Assembly: GCA_900546365.1 (NCBI GenBank)
Contig: URCF01000011.1
Coordinates: 4,869-68,868 of the forward strand
From: an uncultured Porphyromonadaceae bacterium
GTDB taxonomy: Bacteria; Bacteroidota; Bacteroidia; Bacteroidales; Muribaculaceae
Reading direction: 5' to 3'
Length of the DNA stretch: 64,000 nucleotides
Shown one piece after another: positions 1-6,092 of the stretch. Position numbers and translations under genes: made by a program. The notes beneath the pieces are model-generated. The model searched no databases, had not been told where the DNA came from, and was given only the letters and a program-made list of their open reading frames with translations. Position 1 is the stretch's first letter. Each line of letters starts with the position of its first letter.

Positions 1-111
1 TTGTGGCGAATTTAGAAATCGTGTGCGCTTTTTTATGCCTGAAATTTCGGCCGCACACAAATTATCACGTTCCTACGGCTCTAATATAGTGCACATCTCA
101 AAATGATTTCG

Positions 112-119
112 TAATTTTG
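112..119 (+). promoter_or_regulatory. Bacteroidota-type -7 box upstream of the first gene
   Basis: TAATTTTG fits the TAnnTTTG -7 consensus of Bacteroidota and lies 19 bp before the ATG at 139. No convincing -33 TTG is present about 20 bp upstream, so this is a half-supported promoter. The rest of 1-111 shows no gene. Confidence 0.4.
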
Positions 120-138
120 CGTATATAATAGCCTCGAT

Positions 139-1578
139 ATGATTACAAAAGACGAAGTTTTGGAATTGCTGACATCAACCGAGACCTATCGGGTTGAGCG
201 CACAATCAGCACCGGCAACATGGACAAGTTCTGTGAGGCCATTTGTGCGTTTGCCAACGACATGCCCAACTCTCGTAAAAACGGCTATCTCATTATCGGG
301 GCACACGACGACGGAAAGTTGTCAGGATTGAAAGTGGACGATGCTCTGATGAAGAAAATATCAGGTATCCGTTCAGATGGCAACATTCTTCCATTGCCGA
401 CTATGTCAGTTGACCGTTTCGTGTTTCCAGAAGGAGATTTGTTGGTGGCAGAGGTTCGTCCTTCTGATTTACCACCTGTTCGCTATCGTGGTCGGGCATT
501 TATTCGTATTGGTCCACGCCGTGACATAGCCACCGAAGCAGAAGAACGTATATTGGCAGAACGGCGTTGCTCCTTCATGGCTACATTTGATGCCACTCCG
601 TGCTTTAATGCAAAGTTGGAGGACTTGGATGTAGATTATATCAAGAATACCTATCTTCCAAAGTTTCTTGATGAAGATACACTAACAACAGACAAGCGCG
701 ACATAAAGGAGCAACTTGCGTCGATTCATCTTTACGACCGTGAAAACGACTGTCCGACCTATGCCGGAATCATACTGTTCGGAACAAATCCAAAGTATTT
801 TCTTTTGGGCGATTATGTTCAATTTGTTCGTTTCGCCGGAAAGGATAAGGGTGGAGATATATTGAACGAGCGGCAGTTCTCCGGACCTCTTTACAAGATG
901 CTCCCTGCGTTGGAATCGTTTGTAAAAGATGGCATTATAACACAACGACCTGTACCGGAGTCGCTTTTCCGCGAAAAGACCGTATGGAATTATCCAGAAG
1001 GTGCCATCCGCGAACTGATGATGAACGCCTGTATGCACCGCGATTATCAATCGAATATGCCAATTCGGTTGTATCAGTTTGATAATTACATCGAGATTAT
1101 GAACGCCGGAGGGTTGTACGGTGAGGCACGCCCCGAAAACTTCCCCTCCGTAAATGACTACCGCAATCCGCTCGTGGCGGAGGCTATGCGCGTGATGAAA
1201 TACGTCAACAAGTTCAATCGTGGTGTGACCCGTGTTCAGGAAATGCTCAAAGAAAACGGTAACACCCCCGCCGTCTTTGATGTGAATACAATCACAGCAT
1301 TCCGTGTCACTGTTCAAGCGACTAATGAAGCCGACTTGTCGAAGGGCACAAGTCAGGGCACAAGTCAGGGCACAAGTCAAGATGACAAAACCATTGAAGA
1401 AAAAATCATAGAATTCTGTAAAGAGCCGCGTTCATTGGCAGAAATCACAGCCTTTTGCGGCTTCCAAGACAAGCGCAAGTTCAGAGAGCGGTATCTCAAT
1501 CCGCTCCTCGGCACCCACATACAGATGACAATCCCCGACAAACCCACAAGTCGTTTTCAGAAATATATTGCAAATTAA
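139..1578 (+). CDS. AlbA_2 (Schlafen-type) DNA-binding and HATPase_c_4 domain putative transcriptional regulator
   Basis: The 479-residue protein has the layout of the 'ATP-dependent DNA helicase RecG-related' regulators. An AlbA_2 domain comes first (about residues 10-130, with the 'YLIIGAHDDG' strand-turn). It is followed by a divergent GHKL ATPase domain (about 270-385) with the N-box 'ELMMNACMHRDY' and a G1-like 'EIMNAGGL'. Then comes a GTSQ-repeat linker and a C-terminal winged-helix-like segment. The family is common in gut Bacteroidota and is thought to regulate transcription; its targets and ligand are unknown. It stands alone, with its own -7 box and no close downstream partner. The linker is encoded by three exact 12-bp repeats, so its length may vary between strains. 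Family call is firm; biological role is inference. Confidence 0.85.
   Translation: MITKDEVLELLTSTETYRVERTISTGNMDKFCEAICAFANDMPNSRKNGYLIIGAHDDGKLSGLKVDDALMKKISGIRSDGNILPLPTMSVDRFVFPEGDLLVAEVRPSDLPPVRYRGRAFIRIGPRRDIATEAEERILAERRCSFMATFDATPCFNAKLEDLDVDYIKNTYLPKFLDEDTLTTDKRDIKEQLASIHLYDRENDCPTYAGIILFGTNPKYFLLGDYVQFVRFAGKDKGGDILNERQFSGPLYKMLPALESFVKDGIITQRPVPESLFREKTVWNYPEGAIRELMMNACMHRDYQSNMPIRLYQFDNYIEIMNAGGLYGEARPENFPSVNDYRNPLVAEAMRVMKYVNKFNRGVTRVQEMLKENGNTPAVFDVNTITAFRVTVQATNEADLSKGTSQGTSQGTSQDDKTIEEKIIEFCKEPRSLAEITAFCGFQDKRKFRERYLNPLLGTHIQMTIPDKPTSRFQKYIAN
1344..1379 (+). repeat. three exact 12-bp tandem repeats encoding GTSQ
   Basis: The unit gggcacaagtca occurs three times without mismatch and keeps the reading frame, giving GTSQGTSQGTSQ in the linker between the ATPase and the C-terminal domain. 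Slippage would add or remove four residues without a frameshift. Confidence 0.9.
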
Positions 1579-1811
1579 ACGGAGCATTTTGTTTAACAAA
1601 ATTTAACTCCTCGTATTTGTACGCATTTTGGCCGCGCTGAATCATAAGCATATTATTGCTTGTCATATTCATATGAAAAGCAGACAAGGCAACTACAAGA
1701 AATGCAAAGAAAAAAACACAGCAAGAGCAAATGAGTCACCAATTGTCCGTACAATATACACCATGAACACGAGCAAAGGAGAGGCAAGAGGACAAAAAAA
1801 TCGTCAATAAT

Positions 1812-1843
1812 TTTGTTGAGTTAAAGAAAATACACTGTCTTTG
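1812..1843 (+). promoter_or_regulatory. putative promoter of the 1865 gene
   Basis: TTTG at 1812-1815 is followed by a 20-bp spacer and TGTCTTTG at 1836-1843, one base off TAnnTTTG. The ATG is 21 bp further on. The rest of 1579-1811 shows no supported feature. Confidence 0.45.
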
Positions 1844-1864
1844 CGTTAAACAAATCCTCAAGAC

Positions 1865-2242
1865 ATGAACATACGAATTTTCAGCGCACGCGAATACAAT
1901 GCCAAGCTAAAATGCACGATACATTCTTCAGGGAAGCTAGGCTTTACAGATGAGACCGCAAAAGAGCTTGTGCTAACCGTGGATTCGGGCATTAAGTTTG
2001 CTGCTGATGAAAATGACAATCTTTTCTTAATTAATTGTAGAGAAGGGAGTGACGATGATGCTTTTGATGTATGTAAGTCGGGGCAATATTACTATGTAAA
2101 TGCAAAGCCCTTGTTTGACAGCTTGGGATTAGATTACAAAAATAACGTTATCATGTTTGATCTAAGCAAAATTAAACATGAAAATTTAGAGATTTACAAG
2201 TTGAACCAACGCACGAAAGCAAGAAAGTCAGATAACATATAA
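1865..2242 (+). CDS. hypothetical protein, 125 aa
   Basis: I do not recognise this family. The protein is small, soluble-looking and rich in Asp, Asn and Lys, with no signal peptide or membrane segment. Its pattern of short strands ('KCTIHSSGKLGFT', 'ELVLTVDSGIKFAAD') suggests a mostly beta fold. It has a promoter-like sequence just upstream and stands alone between the AlbA_2 regulator and the small DUF2188 pair. It is AT-rich compared with the housekeeping genes later in the window, as expected for accessory DNA. Its 3' end overlaps a candidate small ORF on the other strand. Confidence 0.6.
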   Translation: MNIRIFSAREYNAKLKCTIHSSGKLGFTDETAKELVLTVDSGIKFAADENDNLFLINCREGSDDDAFDVCKSGQYYYVNAKPLFDSLGLDYKNNVIMFDLSKIKHENLEIYKLNQRTKARKSDNI

Positions 2243-2347
2243 AGATAATAATAAGCCGAGGGATATACCAAGCAAAAAATAAAGGACTCGCAAGACAGAC
2301 CATCTCACTCGTCCTTGTAAAGAATAAACAAATGCTTTAGCCGGCAT
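2228..2347 (-). CDS. candidate 39-aa single-span membrane peptide
   Basis: On the minus strand an ATG at 2347 opens a 39-residue ORF with a basic N-terminal part ('QGRVRWSVLRVL') and a hydrophobic C-terminal half ('YFLLGISLGLLLSLYVI'). That is the shape of a one-helix membrane peptide. A -7 box TATATTTG lies at 2396-2389. The leader then forms a hairpin (arms 2348-2354 and 2362-2368) whose loop displays GAGGAG directly before the ATG. The ORF overlaps the convergent 1865-2242 gene by 15 bp. Such small peptides occur by chance in AT-rich DNA, so this is a candidate only. It would resemble type I toxins or small membrane regulators if real. Confidence 0.3.
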   Translation of the reverse strand: MPAKAFVYSLQGRVRWSVLRVLYFLLGISLGLLLSLYVI

Positions 2348-2461
2348 AATAAGGCTCCTCACCTTATTCTTAGTGTTATTCTTTATTTCAAATATAATGA
2401 AAAATTCATTATAGGGATGGTCGAGTTTACAAATTTTAACATATTTAAATTCGACAAAAAA

Positions 2462-2674
2462 ATGGACAGATATTGTCTTAATCGCAATCAACAGGTCGGA
2501 TACGGAAATAACCATGAAGTTCATAAATCATGGTGCTCATACCGACCCACACCTTCAAATCAAATTGATTTAGGTTACTGCTATTCAGAGGGGGAAGCTC
2601 TTCGAAAAGCTAAACAATACTATTCAGATGCAGATGGTTGCACCCACTGCTGTCCCTCAATCCATAAAAAATGA
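2462..2674 (+). CDS. small Cys/His-rich hypothetical protein, first of a pair with a DUF2188 gene
   Basis: The 70-residue protein starts MDRYCLNRNQQ and has conserved-looking Cys and His residues: 'HKSWCSY', 'IDLGYCYSEGEALRKAKQYY' and a C-terminal 'GCTHCCPSIHKK'. The spacing suggests a small metal-binding or disulfide-rich domain. I recall similar proteins next to DUF2188 genes in many bacteria, in which the Cys/His positions are kept. An upstream in-frame start at 2417 is possible, but the homologous part begins at 2462. Only four bases separate its stop from the next ATG, so the two are probably co-translated. Function is unknown. Confidence 0.65.
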   Translation: MDRYCLNRNQQVGYGNNHEVHKSWCSYRPTPSNQIDLGYCYSEGEALRKAKQYYSDADGCTHCCPSIHKK

Positions 2675-2678
2675 TTTT

Positions 2679-2900
2679 ATGGGCAAGAATCAACATGTCG
2701 TTCCCAATAACGGGAAGTGGAGCGTTCGCGGAGCGGGCAATTCACGGGTCACCCAAACCTTCGACACGCAGAGGGAAGCGATTGCACGTGCTCGTGAAAT
2801 TGCGATAAACCAGCAGTCGGAATTGTTTATTCACAATCGTCAAGGACAATTCCGAGAGCGTAACAGCTATGGTAATGACCCTTATCCCCCTGAAGGATAA
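2679..2900 (+). CDS. DUF2188 domain protein
   Basis: The 73-residue protein begins 'MGKNQHVVPNNGKWSVRG' and continues with 'TFDTQREAIARAREIA' and 'SELFIHNRQGQFRERNSYG'. This is the complete DUF2188 pattern (HVvP....W.V......a...f.Tk.eAi..Are.A......l.vh...G.i.e..syG). The track start at 2628 would add residues that overlap the previous gene and match nothing, so ATG 2679 is chosen. DUF2188 proteins are small, widespread and often carried on mobile or accessory DNA; no function is established. It pairs with the Cys/His-rich gene four bases upstream. Confidence 0.8.
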   Translation: MGKNQHVVPNNGKWSVRGAGNSRVTQTFDTQREAIARAREIAINQQSELFIHNRQGQFRERNSYGNDPYPPEG

Positions 2901-3260
2901 GTATCATGCTCGCACAGACAATAAGGCGCACTAAAAGGTGCGCCTTATTTGTACCTGAATAACCGTCAGAACACCTCCTCTTTCTTCCCGTTAGCGATAT
3001 ATCTATCTCGTCGGCGATTTCGTCGGAGGATAGTTTGATATAGTCCATGAAGGTCTTGGCGAGGGTGTGGTCGCGTGCGGGCATCATCTGGACGATGTCG
3101 TATTTGCTTCATGAGGAATTGAAAATCATTTGTATTCGGTGATTTTCAATTGTGGCTCAGGTACATGTTGGTGATTCCGGTGCGTCGGGCGGTGTGGCTT
3201 GTCACGCATTTGAAGCGTGGAAGGATGACGCTGGGCGAAGATAATCAAAAAAACGCCGCC
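2901..3260. other. gene-free stretch with possible coding remnants
   Basis: No intact gene is visible here. The minus strand carries a short open stretch (about 3087-2960) that translates to protein-like sequence such as 'DYIKLSSDEIADEIDIS', but it is stopped on both sides and I cannot name the family. A 12-bp inverted repeat lies at 3117-3151. The composition shifts to higher GC than the genes on either side. The stretch may be leftover DNA from an excised or decayed element. Confidence 0.35.
3117..3151. repeat. perfect 12-bp inverted repeat with 11-nt spacer
   Basis: aattgaaaatca at 3117-3128 is the exact reverse complement of tgattttcaatt at 3140-3151. It is AT-rich and has no T-tract after it, so it does not look like an ordinary terminator. 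It could be a protein-binding site or an element end. Confidence 0.6.
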
Positions 3261-3287
3261 AAAATAGTTGACATTGTCAACTATTTT
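3261..3287. promoter_or_regulatory. perfect palindromic operator, probably for the adjacent MarR regulator
   Basis: aaaatagttgaca (3261-3273) and tgtcaactatttt (3275-3287) are exact reverse complements around a single central T. The palindrome covers the -33 region and spacer of the promoter that ends at 3297. This is the usual size and placement of an autorepressor site for a dimeric winged-helix protein such as MarR. Confidence 0.75.
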
Positions 3288-3297
3288 ACTAACTTTG
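3268..3297 (+). promoter_or_regulatory. promoter of the marR-type gene, leaderless or nearly so
   Basis: TTG at 3268-3270, a 19-bp spacer and TAACTTTG at 3290-3297 give a full Bacteroidota promoter. The ATG follows at 3303, only five bases beyond the -7 box, so the transcript should start at or within a few bases of the start codon. The palindrome at 3261-3287 sits across the -33 element. Confidence 0.75.
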
Positions 3298-3302
3298 CAC
3301 CC

Positions 3303-3758
3303 ATGAATCAAAAACAGATAGACAAAATAAGATGCTTCAACCGAAAGTACACGAAAGTATTAGGCATCCTGAATAAACATTATATGGGGAGTCCATTCGG
3401 ACTTCCGGAGATTCGTGTGATTCAAGACATTTACCTTCATCCGAATAGAAGCGCAAACGAGATTTCGGAAGAACTCAATATTGACAAGGGATATATGTCG
3501 CGGTTGTTGAAAAACTTGGAGCGACAGAACTACATATGCCGTTCCATTTGCAAGGAGGACGCCCGCCGAGGGATAATATCTCTTACAGAATCTGGTATCT
3601 CGATATATCACGAACTTGACAACTCAGCCAACCAATCCGTCAACGATATATACGGACATCTGTCAGAGGCACAGATAACCACCCTTATTTCACACATGGA
3701 GGAAATTTGCAAATTAGTCTGTTCTCCAACTTCCAACAGTCAAGAGAGTGATGATTGA
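3303..3758 (+). CDS. MarR family transcriptional regulator
   Basis: The 151-residue protein carries a MarR winged helix-turn-helix. The recognition region is 'SANEISEELNIDKGYMSRLLKNLERQNYI', followed by the wing 'CKEDARRGIISLTESGISIYHEL' with the family's conserved D-R-R. An open frame continues upstream to 3150, but it would read through the promoter and operator, so ATG 3303 is chosen. The protein probably represses its own promoter through the palindrome at 3261-3287. Its stop overlaps the ATG of a now-broken membrane-protein gene, and a GNAT gene follows, so the ancestral operon was regulator-membrane protein-acetyltransferase. The ligand is unknown. Confidence 0.88.
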   Translation: MNQKQIDKIRCFNRKYTKVLGILNKHYMGSPFGLPEIRVIQDIYLHPNRSANEISEELNIDKGYMSRLLKNLERQNYICRSICKEDARRGIISLTESGISIYHELDNSANQSVNDIYGHLSEAQITTLISHMEEICKLVCSPTSNSQESDD

Positions 3759-3925
3759 TTTAATCGGATATATCGGACTGACCATGAATCTACTTTCAAT
3801 GACCATGAAAGATATTTATGGTTGAGGTGGTTTCGGAGCCATGCCGTTTATAATGATCCATAGCTGTCTGTATCCATATCTACCATCTAATCATAACGTA
3901 TTCAGCTAAAAACAGGAGAGCATAA
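3751..3925 (+). pseudogene. decayed YgjV/SemiSWEET-like small membrane protein
   Basis: An ATG at 3751, overlapping the MarR stop, opens 'MIDLIGYIGLTMNLLSMTMK' and 'DIYG' and then stops. A second frame gives 'LWLRWFRSHAVY'. A third gives 'IAVCIHIYHLIITYS' and ends with TAA at 3923-3925. From memory, the first and last pieces match the N-terminal 'GyiGLvLNLLSMTMKDI' and C-terminal 'IAVxIHxYHL' of small YgjV/SemiSWEET-like membrane proteins of Bacteroidota. The order is right, but the middle is shortened and out of frame. The gene has therefore lost an internal segment and at least two reading-frame links. A protein search with the joined pieces would decide this. Confidence 0.6.
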
Positions 3926-3926
3926 T

Positions 3927-4400
3927 ATGGAAATAGTACAATACCAGGACAAATATAAGGTTGAAGCAATCCAGCTCATTCTTCACATTCAAAATGATGA
4001 GTCACAGGTAAATATGCCTTTGGAAGGTCAACCTGATCTGCTTGATATTCCTGCATACTATATCAAGCGAGGCGGGAATTTTTGGGTTGCCACAGACGAT
4101 AATCATGTTATAGGAACCATCGCATTGATGAAAATCAATGATGATTGGTGTGTGATGAAGAAATTTTTTGTCCGCTCTGACTACCGTTCACAAAAAGTTG
4201 GATTTGCGCTCTATTCAAGGCTCCTTGATTTTGCTAATGCAAAAGGATTCAAGCACATGGTGCTTGACACACCATCGGTGGCAAAAAAAGCGCACTTATT
4301 TTATGAGCGTGCCGGATTCCGGCGTATATCCAAATCCGATTTGGCGATTGAGTATGATTATCTCGACCGGGATTCAATTATATTTCAGCTGGACCTGTGA
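3927..4400 (+). CDS. GNAT family N-acetyltransferase
   Basis: This 157-residue single-domain protein has the GNAT order of motifs: 'GNFWVATDDNHVIGTIAL' (beta 2-3), 'KKFFVRSDYRSQKVGFALYSRLLDFA' (acetyl-CoA loop of the R/Q-x-x-G-x-G/A type, here RSQKVGFA) and 'HLFYERAGFRRI' (motif B). It transfers an acetyl group from acetyl-CoA to an amine; the substrate cannot be read from sequence. AGGAG at 3914-3918 precedes the ATG by a normal spacing, although Bacteroidota often lack such sites. It is the third member of a MarR-led cluster whose second member is broken. Confidence 0.85.
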   Translation: MEIVQYQDKYKVEAIQLILHIQNDESQVNMPLEGQPDLLDIPAYYIKRGGNFWVATDDNHVIGTIALMKINDDWCVMKKFFVRSDYRSQKVGFALYSRLLDFANAKGFKHMVLDTPSVAKKAHLFYERAGFRRISKSDLAIEYDYLDRDSIIFQLDL

Positions 4401-4743
4401 TGTAGATGCACTCTCGCCTACCACTGTGGTCCTGGCGTTGTCAATAAAAGTTTGTCAACTCGGAGGTTAACGGAGTTTGCCGCCCTGTTCATTCCTTAAT
4501 CTCTGTCCAATAAGTTGCGTCGAAGCGTAAATGGAATGGAACGAGTCAGATGTTGTTCAAGATATATCATATATCAACGATTGTTATTAACTTTGCATGT
4601 GGATAGGCTCAGGTCTATCCACGACATTTTGGTAAATAAGAAGTGGGATGGTCTATTGTAAGTCGAGAATGTTGCATTAGTTGTCCACGCTTCTGCAATT
4701 TAAGAACAAGCCTACTGGGGCAATGGGCATAACTAAATAGATT
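4401..4743. other. intergenic region with a -7 box and leader hairpin before the DJ-1/PfpI gene
   Basis: No gene is seen. TAACTTTG at 4588-4595 is a good -7 box, though without a clear -33 TTG. Just downstream, gtggatag (4599-4606) and ctatccac (4615-4622) form an 8-bp perfect hairpin. The remaining 120 bases before the ATG at 4744 would be a long 5' leader with no recognised riboswitch. Confidence 0.45.
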
Positions 4744-5349
4744 ATGAATAACGAAATTTTATATATTCTGCTACCGGATTTTGCGGAGCATGAAATGGTT
4801 TATCTTGCAGAAGCTGTTGCATCCGACGAGTACGCTCTGAAAGAAAATCCGAAATATGTCAACAAGTTTGTCGCACCGACAATGGATCCGGTCAAGTCAA
4901 TCGGAGGTTTCCGTCTGTTGCCTGATTATTCATTTGACACAATGCCGGAAGACTACGCCGCTCTTGTTCTCGTTGGCGGTTTCGGATGGGCCACACCCAT
5001 TGCCGACAAAGTGATGCCCTTAGTTAAGCACGCCATCGACAAAGGAAAAATTGTCGGAGCCATCTGCAATGCCGCTTCTTTCATGGCGAAGCACGGTTTC
5101 CTCAATAACATCAAGCACACCGGCAACGGAATTGAGCAGTTGAAGATATGGGGCGGAGAAAACTACACTAACCCTGACGGATATGTCAACGCACAAGCCG
5201 CCTCGGATGCCAACATTGTGACAGCCAACGGTTCGGCCACACTTGAATTTGCCAAGGAATTGCTATTGCTCCTTGAAAACGACACCCCGGAGCGAATCGA
5301 GATGTACTATCAGTTCAACAAGCAGGGGTTCTGTGCATTATTCAAATAA
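4744..5349 (+). CDS. DJ-1/PfpI family (type 1 glutamine amidotransferase-like) protein
   Basis: The 201-residue protein has the DJ-1/PfpI fold signature: strand 'EILYILLPDFAEHEMVYL', the acidic 'LVLVGGFGW' segment and the nucleophile elbow 'GKIVGAICNAASFMAKHGFL' with the reactive Cys in 'AICNA'. Members act as proteases, deglycases/glyoxalases or redox sensors; the exact activity here is unknown. It heads a run of five same-strand genes with gaps of 3-63 bp (small membrane protein, YciI, tautomerase, MFS exporter, flavodoxin-ferredoxin), which points to handling of a reactive small molecule. The leader contains a -7 box and a hairpin. Confidence 0.85.
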   Translation: MNNEILYILLPDFAEHEMVYLAEAVASDEYALKENPKYVNKFVAPTMDPVKSIGGFRLLPDYSFDTMPEDYAALVLVGGFGWATPIADKVMPLVKHAIDKGKIVGAICNAASFMAKHGFLNNIKHTGNGIEQLKIWGGENYTNPDGYVNAQAASDANIVTANGSATLEFAKELLLLLENDTPERIEMYYQFNKQGFCALFK

Positions 5350-5353
5350 AGAG

Positions 5354-5545
5354 ATGAAGACAATACGGTTTTATCGGATCATGCAGTATCTGTTTGCTGC
5401 AATTGCAATAATAGCGTTCATACGGTCATGCTTTGACGCTTTCAATTCTCTTGCACCTATGTCGTGCGTAGCCTCAGCCTCAGCCGCATCAATAATATTC
5501 GGTCGTAGAGCGCGCCAACTGACCGATAATAATTCAAAAGATTGA
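5354..5545 (+). CDS. 63-aa hypothetical membrane protein
   Basis: The ORF starts at ATG 5354, four bases after the DJ-1 stop, and ends three bases before the YciI gene, so it is part of the operon. It has one clear hydrophobic segment ('IMQYLFAAIAIIAFI') and a second weaker one ('SCVASASAASIIFG'), then a polar tail. A longer frame that begins at 5243 would lie inside the previous gene and is rejected. No family is recognised. Position suggests a membrane partner for one of the neighbouring enzymes. Confidence 0.6.
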   Translation: MKTIRFYRIMQYLFAAIAIIAFIRSCFDAFNSLAPMSCVASASAASIIFGRRARQLTDNNSKD

Positions 5546-5548
5546 ACT

Positions 5549-5836
5549 ATGTTCATAGCGATCCTTACATACAAGAAACCATTGAGTGAGGTTGACAAAC
5601 ACCTTCAAGCTCATCGCGATTATCTTGCCGAGCATTATGCCGCCGGTGACTTCATCGCATCAGGGCCGCAGAATCCGCGCATCGGTGGTGTGATAATGAT
5701 AAAAGCCGCCGACCGCGAGGCTGTCAACGCCATTATCTCGCAAGACCCTTTCAATATCAACGGCATCGCCGACTATCAGATAGTGGAATTCACTCCGACT
5801 ATGTTCTGCGATGAGTCTTTACAAACACTCCTGTAA
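5549..5836 (+). CDS. YciI family protein
   Basis: The 95-residue protein is a single YCII-related ferredoxin-like domain. It has the family's 'HLQAHRDYLAEHYAAGDFIASGPQNPRIGG' core with the conserved H, the D/G turn and 'SGP', and then 'DPF...GIADYQIVEF'. YciI proteins act on small halogenated or oxidised compounds or serve as accessory subunits; the reaction is not known for most. It sits between a small membrane protein and a tautomerase with three-base gaps on both sides, so it is almost surely co-translated with them. Confidence 0.87.
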   Translation: MFIAILTYKKPLSEVDKHLQAHRDYLAEHYAAGDFIASGPQNPRIGGVIMIKAADREAVNAIISQDPFNINGIADYQIVEFTPTMFCDESLQTLL

Positions 5837-5839
5837 GCC

Positions 5840-6040
5840 ATGCCCTACATATCCATCGAAAGTGGTAAACTTACCGCAGAGCAAAAGAAAGAGCTGATTG
5901 AACGTCTCACGGCTACAGCCTCCGAGATAACCCATATCCCGGAGCAGTTCTTCACTGTAACCATCAAAGAACTTCCCGACGAAAATTTCGGCATTGGTGG
6001 CAAATCCATTGATGAAATAAAACGTAATTACAAGCGATGA
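5840..6040 (+). CDS. 4-oxalocrotonate tautomerase family protein
   Basis: The 66-residue protein begins Met-Pro-Tyr-Ile, so the mature N-terminus would be the catalytic Pro1 of the 4-OT superfamily. The body 'ESGKLTAEQKKELIERLTAT' and 'EITHIPEQFFTVTIKELPDENFGIGG' matches the family's alpha-beta unit at its usual length of about 60-70 residues. These enzymes tautomerise or dehalogenate keto/enol acids. It lies three bases after the YciI gene and 52 bases before the MFS gene in the same operon. Confidence 0.9.
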   Translation: MPYISIESGKLTAEQKKELIERLTATASEITHIPEQFFTVTIKELPDENFGIGGKSIDEIKRNYKR

Positions 6041-6092
6041 AATCATAAACAGAGAGTAAGCCAAATATGTGCGCAAAAACATAGATTAACCA

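Noticed and set aside
2827..3087. 86-residue minus-strand ORF as a gene
   Set aside because: Only a short middle part looks protein-like, it overlaps the 3' end of the DUF2188 gene, and it lacks a supported start. It was kept only as a possible remnant in the intergenic entry.
4562..4579. tatatcatatatca-type repeats upstream of the DJ-1 gene as a regulator site
   Set aside because: Short AT-rich alternations without exact symmetry; the promoter box and hairpin nearby are better supported.
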